Shown here piece after piece: positions 46,795 through 59,400 of a stretch of DNA of 64,000 nt. Location: the NCBI GenBank assembly GCA_947095535.1, contig OX352774.1:211346965-211410964 (forward strand), written 5' to 3'. Position numbers and translations under genes: made by a program. This stretch comes from Poecilobothrus nobilitatus (lineage: Eukaryota > Arthropoda > Insecta > Diptera > Dolichopodidae). The first letter of the stretch is position 1, and each line of letters opens with the position of its first letter. The notes beneath the pieces were generated by a model. It was not told the origin of the DNA. It worked only from the letters and a program-made list of their open reading frames with translations, and made no database searches.

Positions 46795-47372
46795 AGGTAA
46801 CCCTACATTGTTAAGAAAAATTATTAACACAAACAAAAATATAATGTTGAAATTTTAATCTTTGTATATTACTTCAAAAAAATTTAAACAGGTGTTTAAA
46901 AATAGAGAATTTTCAGTTTTTAACCCCTTACAGCTAGCTCCTAACCATACATATTTCCTGAAATGACTCATACTTATTTTCGAAGATGTAACTGCCTTAA
47001 AATGTGCAAGCTTCTAAATTAAACCGTTTAAAAGATAGAAGGGGTCCAAATTTTATCAAAATTTGAGCTTTACATAATGGTATAAAGATACCGTATGGTA
47101 AAGCCACATTTTTATTTTCGAAATGTTTGGGGCTGTAGCTCCGTAATGGGTGGTGCTACAGAAAAAAGTTGTTCCCCAAAATCAGTTTTTTTGACGATGC
47201 CTATCCGTAGTTAAAATTTCATTGCTTTATTTCAAACGGTGTAGAAGTTTTATAAACATCAATACAGACATACGGACGGACAGAGTTAAACTAATAAGCA
47301 CATTTTTTCAAAATTTTTTGAAAATGCGCTAAAAAAAGGTATCATCAGGCTTGATGCCGCGGGGAAAATAAA
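46795..47372 (-). mobile_element. Repeat family B, copy 3 (inverted)
   Basis: On the minus strand: an 'agcgcattttcaaaaaattt' head, 'aatgtgcttattagtttaac', a decayed GTCY run (read as acggacggacag near 47273-47284), 'aaaacttctacaccgtttga', 'aatgaaattttaactacgg', 'cacccattacggagctacag' (about 47137-47157), 'atagagaattttcagttttt' read in reverse, and 'aaacacctgtttaaa'. The block order matches 3357-4560 and the body at 36.7-37.5 kb. No ORF. Confidence 0.7.
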
Positions 47373-49021
47373 CCATTAAAACCAACATGAAATAAAAGTC
47401 AATGAATGATAATATTCGGTGGCAGAATATGAAGAGATAATAATATTCCATCATAGAATAAGTGAGAAAATGAGAATACGTGATAATTTTATTTTGGTTT
47501 TTGGTGGAATAAAAAAACAGAACAGAAAATAAACGAGAAAAAAGCTAAAGTTTAGAGTGTCACACGATTTCAACATACGACATCTCGTGGAATAAATATT
47601 TGATAATATTATTTTTTGAAGGGCGTTTAAAAACAGATATAAAAAGTTGAAAATTAAGATAAAAAAAAAACAAACATTGAATTAGGTAAAAGAAATGAAA
47701 AAGAAAAGTTACTTATTTTTAATTTAAACTAAATTTTGTGTATTTTTATGATAATCGTAATGACTTTCTTTAGTAAAATGTTGATTTCTGTTTTAAATTT
47801 TTTTTTATTTTTATAAATTAATTTTAACTTTAATCTTTTTAGTAACTGACAATTTTTAAAGTATTAGGTATAAGTTTATATATTTGAAAATAGGCTAAAA
47901 AATTGTTTGCAATTACCATAATTTTAAGAAAAAACAAACGCTATAAATTTAGTTGTTATGGTAATGCTATATTGATTTTTCCTATAAAAAATATAGAACT
48001 GCATTAGAACTAGGAGACATATTATGATATAATACTTCTTTTATGTTCTTCACTGCACGAGGGCTTTTCTTTACATTTAAAAAAAAAAAAAAGGTAACAA
48101 ATCTAAACGCTCTCCTTGCATGATATTTTAACTTACCCACTTTCATTTCCTTCTGTAACCAAAATAAGAGAATCATAATTTAATTCGGCTTAGTAGTGTA
48201 GCTTTGAAGTTGAGAAATTTGAAAATAGAAATAGTAAGGTTAAACATTAGATTAAGACGTAGAAGTAGAAGAGATTGGTTTGGCAAACTTAATTAATTAA
48301 GAGGCTTTGGATGTTGTAACCCTTAGGCCACTATACATTTTTATACCGGGCATGATAAAAATCGTACTAGATTAAATATTTTTTTGTTTGTTAACCAATT
48401 GTACCGTTTAACTGTTGGGTTGCGATTGTCCCTTGATACTGGCTACGGAGGGACGTAATTTTAGTGGGTAAAAATTTCACACTAACAAGAGTGATTAGGT
48501 TTTCTAGCTGTCTTTTGAAGCTTTTGTAGAAGGCTCATCCATGTGAAATAGAAGAGGCATCAAAGAGATTTGAAAAAACAAGATCAAGAGAAAATGCAAT
48601 AAAATATCGCATGCAAAACTTCCTTACTAAGTTAAATAAATAATCAAAATAAAGGTTGTGTTTTTAGGCTTTGTAAGAAAGGCTGCTTGTGATTTTCAAT
48701 TTAGTTTTCATAAAAATATTGTACTGTGTTATTAATATTAAGATATACTGTTAAATACTCTCTTAAAAAATAATTTGAAAATATTACTATACTTGTTTTT
48801 CAATACAAAAAAAAAATTTTTGTTGGTTGATATAATATTTCAATTGATTTGAACATTTTTATGAAACAAAAGAAACACCAAAAGAAATTTATGGAAATAA
48901 ACTAATTAAATTTTAGAAAAGCAATCAACAAACTTACAATATACCATAAATTTTCTTTAGTTTTGAAGTATTACATAATAATTTTATAAAATATTTTTCA
49001 ATTTTTTTTTTTTTAAAATAT

Positions 49022-49043
49022 CATACATACGTACATACATACA
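49022..49043. repeat. (CATA)n microsatellite
   Basis: Five CATA-type units with one CGTA variant (catacatacgtacatacata). Confidence 0.8.
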
Positions 49044-49985
49044 AAATACTATAGAACATTTATGTATCATTTCAATATACCATAAATGTCATAATTTTTT
49101 CAACAAAAATATGATTGCTTTTGACAATGACAAATTGACCAGAAATGGATGTCATTCCATCACTTCCATGTATGTACAATTTATTATTTTATTTTATTTA
49201 TTTTTTCTTTTTTCTGTTATTTTAGATTACGATTGTTAGAAATGAGCTTTTTGCGGCATGTTTCTAATTTTTTTTTAATGTATTGTATATATGTATGTAT
49301 ATGTATGAAAATGAAGATATCATCTTTATCATTATATTAAATGATGGCACAAAATTTCTTGCTTTTATTCTTTTGTATATGGTTCGCGATGTTTACATAT
49401 TAAAAAAACCAAAAAAAAAAAAAAAAAAAACATTCATTTATTTTGTACATATGCATATACATACATATATTAATATTTAGATATTTTTGTTCATTATTTA
49501 TAAGTACTAATATAGGCAAACTACTTTTAGTTTATATCCTGAATTATATCTAACTGAACGTACATTATTTTGCTTGTTTGTAAATTTTTGTTTTATTTAA
49601 AAAAAATGATAAATCGCACCCATCAGTAGAGAACTGTGTCCTGTTGAAACTAACAGCAATAGCAACAACAGTAAAAACAAAAAAAAATGAATATGATCCT
49701 GACAGACCATGAAAAGACATGGAATGACAACAACGGTGATAATAAAAAGTATAAAATAACCAACGAATATCTATTCATCTTTTTTTTTTCTTTTTCATTT
49801 AAAGAATAATATATATACTTGGTCTAAAGGATAACATTTTGTTGAAAAATAAAATTATAAAAAACGGACATAATAAAATGAATACAAAACGAATACAAAA
49901 AAAAAAAAAAAATAGAAAAACACGGCTATAAAATTTTCTTTTAACAATATTAAATAGGATATTCCTTGTTAGAACTCATCATTGT

Positions 49986-50024
49986 CATCATCATTATCAT
50001 TATATAATCATCATCATCATCATT
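49986..50024. repeat. (ATC)n trinucleotide microsatellite
   Basis: Imperfect run of ATC/ATT trinucleotides with five perfect tcatcatcatcatcat units at the end; there is no open reading frame of note through it. Confidence 0.85.
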
Positions 50025-51610
50025 GTCGTTATATTTAAGAGTAAGAGAGAATCCAATATGCAATGTGTCATTTATTGTGTTTCTTAAAACATGTCTGGTT
50101 TCATGTATTTTCCACTATAAATGATTACAGCGAACCATCAAAATTTCATGATACATTAATAGTTTTTTTTCTCTCTCTTTTTTTCTTATGTACATACTAC
50201 ATACTCTTTATTTTATGTCTTTATTTCAATATCTATTAAATGTTATAGAAAATATATTAAAAAGAAATTGAGAAAGAAAAATAGTGTTTTAGTAAATGGT
50301 CGCTCATTTATTTATAATAAGTGAAAAGAGTTATTGGTTTCAGGCAAAAAAAAAAAAAAAAACGGATAACTTTGATGATCAGATCTTTGAAAAATAAATT
50401 GAAGTGCTCTTTAAAATATAAATATTTTTTTATTTTCGCGAAGTAATTTTTAAATTTACTTAATGAAAATATAAAAAATATAATATTCATGTTAATGATA
50501 TATTTATTCTTTGTTATTTAATAAAAGCTAATAAAAAATCTATAAAATGAAATTAAAAATAATAATTACTCATATTTACACCAGAATGAAGAAATAAATA
50601 AATTGCATTATCCGCTTTTCTGGTAAAGTTATGCAATCTTATGCAATAATGCTTATTATGGATGAATATTCTAATCAAAGAAATGTATAGCTTACTTTCA
50701 TTATCATTGATTTATTTAGGAACTGAATGTTTAATATTAAAGCGTATTTAGCGTATCTTCTATTTTACAAATGTTTGAATTGCTTTGATAATACCAGATG
50801 TTATGTTCTAATCTACTTCATTATTTAGAGTTCTTGTTATATTATCATTGTACTTTGTTTAGTTGGGATTGTCAATAATAATATTGATTGTTTATAATGG
50901 TTGCTTTTAAGCACATGGTGCGGATTTTGTGAATATCAATTCCTAGATCTACTGTTTGAGCAATTTGACTTCACTTTTTTAATAAAAGAAATAAAAATGT
51001 TATGATACACAATATGATAAAACACAATTAATTCGGTAAAAGGATAGAAATAATACAAAATATAAAAAAAATACGCTTAGTAAACATCTTTATGTACCTA
51101 TTTTAGAGCAGATTAATTCTTTAAATATATTATGTACGAGTATATTTTAGTTTTTATTTTTAAATTGTCGTCTTCCTTCAAAATTTTTTTTTTAGCTGAC
51201 TACTAAAAGTTTCCGTTTTACATTACTTTTTCACCGTTTAATTTTGCTTATTACAATTTTTTTTTATTGCTTTGTCCTGTGAGCAATAATTGCACAAAAA
51301 TAGTCAAACAAAATTTTTTTTTTTTTTTTTGGAAATAAAAGTGTATGTAACATAGAATAATAATAGAAAAGATATTATATTATATAAAATACCTACATTT
51401 AAAAAAAGAAAGAATAAAAGGATATGCTTAACAGAGCATAAAATTAAAAGGCATGAAAATGGAAAACAAAAGAAAAAAAAATAATCCTAATAAAAGGACT
51501 TTAATGTTGTAATTTTTTCATTACATTTTTGTCAAAAATTTTTAGTTAAAAAAACCACATGATTTTTATTTAAAAGAATTAAAAGGAAAACTATTTATTA
51601 TTTTATATAA

Positions 51611-51647
<37 letters not shown>

Positions 51648-51648
51648 T
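51611..51648. repeat. (AT)n microsatellite
   Basis: Two AT runs of about 18 bases each, separated by a single gt interruption. Confidence 0.9.
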
Positions 51649-54600
51649 AGGTATTATTATTGCTAACTGTTTTTATTAATGGTATTTTTATTTTGAAAGT
51701 ATTTTAATTATAACATTGTAATAACATGAAAAGATACGGTTATGCGATTTTTATCTCTTGGTGTTGCATATTTTCAGGCGAAAAAAAAACTTTTTTCTAT
51801 TTTTTTTGCAGTAACTTATTAAATCTAATAAAATAAACTATATCATTGCACTATTAGTGTGTCTTAATGCATAATATATAGGAATATATGTTCTTAATTT
51901 AATAATAAAGTTTATGGTAGCTGAAAATGTTAAGTGATTTTAAAAATAATAATTTTTGGGGGAAATATTATCTAACTAACAAAAATTACTCGATTCTTAG
52001 GTTACAATTAACTTTATATCAATTTTGAATAATTAATAAAAAATTACTGCATTTTAGAAAATAGAATGTACAGAAATGAAATACAAAATCTTTTACCAAA
52101 AAGCATTATTTCGGCAAAATTTATTAGCGGTTTGTTGGTTTTCAAACTTTTGAATTCAATCTACTGATTGTGTTTCTTGCCTTGATAATAAAATTGACAA
52201 GATATGGAAAATTTGACAAAGCAAGCTATGCTATAAATGTTATGCCTTAGAAAAAAATCTTAAAAGTGGTAATGAGCTTAAACTAACACACAATCTTTGG
52301 TACTAACTTTTTTCAGAAATAAATCCTTTGAATTCAAAATTTGAAGTTTTAAAAAAAATATCACAAAACAAAAATAGTTTAAAGGAAAAAGGATCTAAAA
52401 GTATTAAATAATACCTGTTTTCTTTATTTCTTTATTAATTCAATAAAATTAAATGTGAGATAATCATTTGTTATGTGATTTGAATTAAAAATTGATTTGC
52501 TTTTCTCTAATTTGCTTAAAAGAAAACGAACAGATTTCTGTTATAGTGTGCTAATTATTTAAAATGTTTTTATATTTTATTTTTCTTTATTTGTTAGCAC
52601 ATGTTCTAAGAAAACAAATAAAAATCCTTATTTTCTTTTATTTTAAATAAAAATTTTAGTGTTTTCCTAAAGATTTCTTTTTGTTTTATTTTTATTTTTA
52701 TTGGTATGGAAATCAAAGAAAAACAAACTTATTTACTTTTTCGTTTGCTTATTCTTATTTGTTTGAATATATCTTTAGCTGTTCTCTTTTTCTGTTTTTT
52801 GATCTGTAAATACGTATACAATCCGTTGCTGTGGGTTTGATTTGGAAATCAAAATATTAAATAAATATTTAACGAATATTTTACTCATTTTCTATCTTCA
52901 GTTATATAAAAATATAAAAAAGAATTTAATTAAATAATAAAAATAGAAAAACTCTTAGAAATTAACTGAAATTGGAAAATTAATTGGCATCCTTTTTCTA
53001 CGATTTTTGTTGTTTTAATTTTTTTTTTTTGTATTAACATTTTTTTTTTTCTAAATTTATTTTTTATTTGATTTTCTTAAAATATTTTGAAATATTTTTT
53101 ATTTTCCCTTTTTTTTTTTTTTATATATAAGGTATGTATATTTTTATATTTTTATTTGTACATGTATTATAGTTTTAGTTTTATTTGAAAGTTTTTCGAC
53201 TAAAAGAAATTTTTCTAATAACATTTTATTGGTAACAAACAAATAACGAAAAAAAGAAAAAAAACAATAAAGATCATAAAAACAAAAGAAAAATAGAAAA
53301 TAAAACTAAAACTGAAAAATTTAACGAGCCTTAAAGTCCTGAAATGAATACAAAATGGTCATTAGGTGAATATCAGGTTCAGTTTCGAATTTCTTCCTTT
53401 TTTTATATTATCATTTGTTTTTTTTTTTTCTGTTTGAGTTTTTGCATATTAGTTTTGCATTTTAAAGAATGGTATTCAAAATTTATATATTAAATAAGTT
53501 TCAGAATTGTTATGTTTGTTGAGGAGGTTTGAGTATTATTAATTTATAATTGAATTTTAGTATAAATTTTAAAAAAATATATATGATTTTTCGTAAAAAA
53601 TGTAAATTAATAATAATACTCTTTAATTCGTTTTGAGATTTAAAACGACTTTTGCTGCTAGCTTAAGTATCTAAATAAATACATCTTCAAATGCGGCTCA
53701 AAGAATATCTTCAAATAAAATTAGGACTAAATTGTGATACGAAATATCAGGTCCTCCTTAAGCAAAGCTTTCTATTAAATGGATTCATGTTTCGGTGGAG
53801 ACACCAGATCACAAATTACAAATTAATAACAGATACTGCTTAAAAGTTAGATATTAGTTTAAATTTAGATGAATCATATTTCTCTATAATTTCTAACTTA
53901 AGGAAATTACCTTTTAGAAGCATTCTATTGGATATTGAATTTTCTGCAAATATGAAGGATGATTATAATTCTGGACCTGTATAAGAGATCTGAATGAGAA
54001 GAACATTGAATAAAATATGGAAAGATTTCATAAAGAACAACTTAAAAACTGAACTCATTAGTATTTATGGTATTGAACTGATTAGTATTTATGGTATTTC
54101 AGCAGAAAAAAAATTAGTCTTAGATAGGTGTTAACAAAAAAATATTTTACTTACTTAAATTACATTGTGTTTATACATTTCATATTTTCTTATTTTATAG
54201 TGCTTTGTTACAAAAATTTTGTATTATAAAAAATATTTTAGTCTTTTTTTTTAAATATTATTCTTTCAGTTATTTTATATTTTCATTCTTAGCAATCATT
54301 TATCACTCACACAAGAAAAACCTAAATAATACTATATTTTGTTTAGTTCTTGTTTATTTTCCAAAAAGGAAATTGGAAATAAACTAAAAAGTGTAGCAGT
54401 TTAAATATAGGCTTTTCTTCTATATGAGTGTAAAAACTGAGAAAAACAAATAAATAAATAAACAAAACAAAAAAAAAGAGAAAAAAAAAAACATATGTGA
54501 AGAAAGAACGCTACAAAACGATAGTTTTGAGAATAAAAAAAAAATCAGAAACAAAACAGAAAATTTCATAAAAGAAAAAAAAAAAAAAGGTTCTTCAAAC

Positions 54601-55161
54601 TGTTTTTGTGGCCATCATCTACATTAGTTTCATTTACTTTTTTTTTGTTGAAATAATGTTTTAAATGTTTTTATTTTTATTTTTTTGAATTTTGCTTATA
54701 AAGAAATGTATATATATACATATACATAAACATAAAAATGTGAATTGGTTAAATGCAATCACAGGACATCAGTTAAATGTTTTTCTCATCCTTTTTCATT
54801 TTTTTTCTCCATATACATATGTTTTTCGTTTTATTTTGCTTGTATATTTTTATGTATCATGTATGGTATTGTTGAAAATGTTTTTTGTTTTTTTTTTTGT
54901 TTTAGGAGTCCTTGAATTTTTAATTTAATTTTTATTTGAATTCGACCCTAGAGGCATCTTAAAACGAATGATGAAACATGAAAATCTTTGTTCTTTGTTT
55001 TTTGTTTGTTTCTTATTTCTATTTGTGAAAAATTTTTCTTGATGATTTGATTTAATTTGATTTTTGTTGTTGCTTTTCTCAAATACAATTTGAATGAAGG
55101 TATTCATCCGAAAAATGAAAAATTAGCAATGATTATAATCTGATGTAAATTTTAATTCTTA

Positions 55162-55198
55162 TAAAGGATGTTCAAAATTGAGGTATCATTTTGATTTT
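55162..55198 (+). repeat. Left terminal inverted repeat of mariner
   Basis: 'aaaattgaggtatcatttt' core; pairs with 56419-56455 with two mismatches in 37. Confidence 0.93.
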
Positions 55199-55286
55199 GC
55201 CGCCATTTTTTTTCTACCTGGAATTTTTATACGAGGTTTCTTTAGGTTTATTCTAAGTACATTCCGGTTAGTTAATTAATAGTAAC

Positions 55287-56348
55287 GTTCCATACACGAA
55301 GGAACAACGTGTTTTTGTTATTACAACATTTTTTGAAAATGGTAAAAGTTTTCAAGATGCAATTAGGAAATTTCGAACAAAATTTGGTAGAGAAAATGCT
55401 CCAACAAATCGTGCCATCAAGATGATGGTTGATAAATTTCTAGAAACTGGATTCTTGATAACAGAGGCAACATTTATTAACGTAGTGGCCGTTCAACCGA
55501 GAATGTAGCAGCTGTGAGCAGAAGTGTTGAAGAAGATCCAAAAACTTCCATTCGTCATCGTTCGCAGCAATTAAACATCAAACCATCCACATTATTCAAC
55601 ATTTTGCATCGTGATCTCCATTTAAAGGCTTATAAGATCCAGCTGACGCAAGAATTAAAACCAACTGACCATGCATTACGTCGGCAATTCGTTTCTTGGG
55701 CAATCGAAAAACAAGAAGAAAATGAGAATTTTTTTAACAAAATAATCTTCACGGACGAAGCTCATTTCCAGCTCAATGGCTACGTCAATAAACAGAATTG
55801 CCGCATTTGGGCTGAAGAGAATCCAAGGATTATCTTAGAGCAACCAGTACATCCACAAAAAGTTACGGTTTGGTGTGGGTGTGGTCAGGAGGAATCATCG
55901 GACCATATTTTTTTGAAAACGCAAATGGAAATGCGATTACGGTCAATGGAAATCGCTACAGGGAGATGATCCGAAGCTTTTTGTGGCGGAAAATTGATGA
56001 TTTGGACGTAGAGAATATGTGGTTTCAACAGAACGGTGCCACTTGCCACACAGCAAGAGAAACAATGGATCTTTTGAAGGAAAAGTTCGAAAATTGCATT
56101 ATTTCTCGTAGAGGAGAGTGATGTGGCCACCAAGATCGTGCGATTTGACACCGTTAGGTTTTGTGAAATCGAAAGTGTATAGCAATAATCCCACAACAAT
56201 TCAAGAGCTTAAAAACAACATTATCGAGCAGATTTCAACCATTGAGAACAGTTTATTGAACAACTTGATTCAGAATTTTGGTAAAAGATTGGAAGCCTGC
56301 CGAAGTAGTAGAGGGGGCCACTTGGCCGACATAATTTTTCATTATTAA
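55287..56348 (+). pseudogene. Mariner transposase (DD41D), frameshifted and catalytically dead
   Basis: Cut-and-paste DDE transposase of the Tc1/mariner superfamily. The N-terminal helix-turn-helix part starts near 55287 (VPYTKEQRVFVITTFFENG), with no in-frame ATG found, and hits TAG at 55506 after a shift near 55458-55480. The second piece (to about 55880) holds RSVEEDPKTSIRHRSQQLNI and the first catalytic Asp in FTDEAHF (codon 55754). A one-base shift near 55880 leads into GGIIGPYFFENANGNAITVN and WFQQNGATCHTA, where the second catalytic Asp is Asn (codon 56032). A third shift near 56113 leads to WPPRSCDLTPL, directly followed by GFVKSKVY: about five residues that normally include the third Asp are missing. 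The frame ends GGHLADIIFHY, stop 56346. Restoring the lost codon gives 41 residues between the last two catalytic sites, hence DD41D. All three shifts fit one-base deletions. Confidence 0.93.
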
Positions 56349-56418
56349 CCGGAACCTATTTGTAACAAATTAAAATAAAAATATATTTAATATTTCAAAA
56401 AAAAAGTCTTTTTTTATT

Positions 56419-56455
56419 AAAATTAAAATGATACCTCAATTTTGAACACCCTTTA
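56419..56455 (-). repeat. Right terminal inverted repeat of mariner
   Basis: Inverse of 55162-55198 with two mismatches; followed by TA at 56456-56457. Confidence 0.93.
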
Positions 56456-56457
56456 TA

Positions 56458-59400
56458 ATTGCTGTCTAATAAATAATTAGAATCACTTTTTTTTATAATT
56501 TAAAATATTAAAACAGATGTGCATTGAATTTTAAAATTAATAGAGTGTAGGATCTTAAAAGAAAATCCTTTTTAAACATATAAGGATCGACTTTAAATAA
56601 GAAATTCAAAATAAGGGTAATATCTGATTATAAAAGCTATTGTACTAAATGTTATATTCTAAAAGAATGCATGGAAATTTACCTAACTGGCTTAAAAGCA
56701 TTACGAATAGTAGAAAAATTAACAGAAACTTGACTATATAAAGGATAGATATCGGAAGGATTATCGGGGTTCAAAAATTCATAATAACAGCTTTGTAGCT
56801 TATAAAAATAAATAGAATTCTACTTTAAAAAATTCAGGAAGCGCAATAGTTATGATTAATACGATTAAAAAACATTGAATAAGATTTAAAAAGATTTGAA
56901 AGAAGTATTCTCTAAGTATTCTAATATGGTATTTGAAAAGAAAATACTTAATCCTATAGATAGGCGTTAAATAAAAAATTTGTTACTTATTGAAAAGAGA
57001 TTACGTTTACGGAATCATTTCTTATTTTGTATTTTATTAAATGTCCTTGTATTTTCTTGTTTATTTTTCCTTTGTATGTAAATGAATATGACTTTGTACA
57101 TGTATTTTTAAATTTTTTTTTTTAGACTTTACAGTAATACACTCAGCATAAAAACAAAAATTACACCTTAAGGTGAAATTAAGAGAAATAAAAACTGGTA
57201 ATTTGCAATAAAAAGAAAAAAAAAAAAATTTTTCTTTCTATACTTTTGTTAAAGTTAAAAAAAAAAAAAAGTAAACGTTAGAGATTTTAATGGGTATGGT
57301 GATTTAGTTAAATAATTTTCTTTTTATTTCTTAGAAAATCTTAAAATCATTTCTTTTTTTTTTTTGTTTTGGGGTTCTTTTTTTTTTTTTGTTTAAATTG
57401 GGGTTAAAATTTTCTTATGAAATATTAAATGTAAAAAAATTTTCCATAAGGAATTTAAATGTTTATTTAAATGTATTAAAGTATGGTTATTTTATTTTGT
57501 AATGTATGTATCTTATTATTGTTATGGTTGATAAAAGGTAATTTAGTAATAATAATAAAAAACAAGCAAAAAAAAAAGACAAAAATAAATAAAAAACTAA
57601 AAACAAAATATATTTTGTATTTAAGTGAATATATGTATAGATTTAGATTGAATTTTTTATATTTCAATGTTAAATATTGTGTCTTAGGGGGAAAGTTTTA
57701 AAGTATTATTCAATTAGTTAAGTATAGTAAGTATGTAATATTTCTAAACTTAAAAGTGTTCTTAAAGAAAAAAAAAAATAAAACAAAAAATTAATAAATG
57801 ATAAAATATTCTTAAATATTCTAAGAATTGTTATATATTGTTAATTCCAATGATAGAATAGAAATAAAAAAAATTAAAACTGATATTCATATGTATATAA
57901 TTAACTAATTCATTAAGTTTTTTTTTTATAAAAACAAATTTGAAAATTTGTCGTCAATATGTATTTGATTATTTACCAGAAATTTTAACATATTAAAAAT
58001 ATATGTACATTCATTCATACATCCGAGTATGTTATGTGATGCAGTAACAGAACGCCCGAGGAAATAAAGTCCTACATAAAAAACTTTGAACATCGTTCTT
58101 TAGAAAACAGTTATGGAAAGAGACATTCTCAACCCTTATCTTCCCCTTTCTCTTCTATAGAATATTTTGTTTGTGTCCTCATCTTAATCTTTTATGATTT
58201 AAATACATTTTCTATTATCTTATGCTTTATGTGAAATGTACCAGAAAGACACCCTGTATAATGCTTCCATTCTTGGTTTTGAAAGCAGATACGAGTATAG
58301 CCTATAAACTACTTATACAGTCATAGTGTTCGAATCTCTATATGATGAAATTTTACTTTATAAAATTCTTTTGATATAGGTATATGAAAATAATATCATG
58401 AATTTGAAAAACTTACTCAACTTGACATAATATAAACTACAAATGAAAAATTTTTTGTTTATAATATTCAAAAGTTGGAAAAAAAATATAAATATTTTTG
58501 TTCATTAAATTTCTGCTAGGCGTATCCCTATTATCCGTTTTTCTAAATTTTAAAAATCTTTCCTTATGTATGTATTACCTAATAGATTATTATTTATTTA
58601 AATCTCGAAAGAAGCATAGCGAATGAATTCTTTCATAAAATTATTATGTTTTTTTTGTTTAGATTAGAATGTAGGTTATGTAGGTTAGAACACCCTATAT
58701 TTCTCTATTTTTAAGGAAATTAAGGTTTTTTTCTTCTGACAGTTTTCGGAGCGAAAGTAAAATTCTTGATAAATGTGAAAACTTTAAAGTAAAAGTGTAT
58801 TTGTCTTTATAAAATAAATAAAAATAAATAGTCAGCAAAAAAATCCCTTTTTATTATGTGCTTAAACACATCTTAAAAAAGTTGGAAAATGATATAAGTT
58901 AAAAAATTAGCAAATCTAGGAACAGAAAATAAAGGCTATTTTTTATACAATTAAGTGTTTAAGAACTCATTCTATAGCAACTAATTAGATTAGCTAATTT
59001 GCGTAAGCAATTCAATGAAATAAATAAAAAAGAAACAATTAAAAATAACGTTAATAACGAATCTCGTCTAAGACAATTCGAAACATTTCAAAAAAAAAAT
59101 CTAATGCTAAAAATTTTTGGAGGGAAAAGAAAAGAAGAGTAGAACAAAATAAAATTCACACTTTGCATATCAGCAATATTTGCACAAATCACAATAAATC
59201 TAATAAAATAGCTGTACATTTAATGCATTAAAATAACTAACACTTTCATTTTCCTTCAAATTTAATTTAAAATTTTATGCAAGAAACAATTTATTTTTCT
59301 ATTATAGATTTTACTTTCTAGGATATAAAATATTCCTTATATTTCTTTTTTATTTTGCATCACTATTCATCGTTTCAATCATCATTTTCTTCACTAATAA

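Larger units (their letters stand above)
47373..55159. other. Non-coding A+T-rich DNA
   Basis: No gene or recognisable element seen in nearly 8 kb. Short open frames (47982-48176, 49149-49480, 50308-50490, 54205-54387, 54692-54928, 54925-55107) are compositional. A 30-odd-codon coding-like patch at about 48536-48641 (KAHPCEIEEASKRFEKTRSR...) has no recognisable domain. Confidence 0.55.
55160..56457 (+). mobile_element. DD41D (rosa-type) mariner element, inactive
   Basis: Inverted terminal repeats of 37 bp at 55162-55198 and 56419-56455 differ at only two positions (TAAAGG[A/G]TGTTCAAA... onward). TA dinucleotides at 55160-55161 and 56456-56457 give the TA target duplication of the Tc1/mariner superfamily; a second TA at each element edge makes the boundary ambiguous by two bases. 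The element is 1294 bp, normal for mariner, and holds one transposase reading frame on the same strand with three frameshifts. The TIRs are better kept than the gene. Confidence 0.92.

Noticed and set aside
49986..50024. CRISPR-like or regulatory repeat
   Set aside because: Simple (ATC)n microsatellite without spacers; the DNA is clearly eukaryotic.
55885..56199. A 104-codon minus-strand frame
   Set aside because: Antisense shadow of the mariner transposase.
57476..57701. Overlapping frames of 63 and 72 codons on opposite strands
   Set aside because: Composition-driven; Lys/Ile/Asn/Phe only, no domain.
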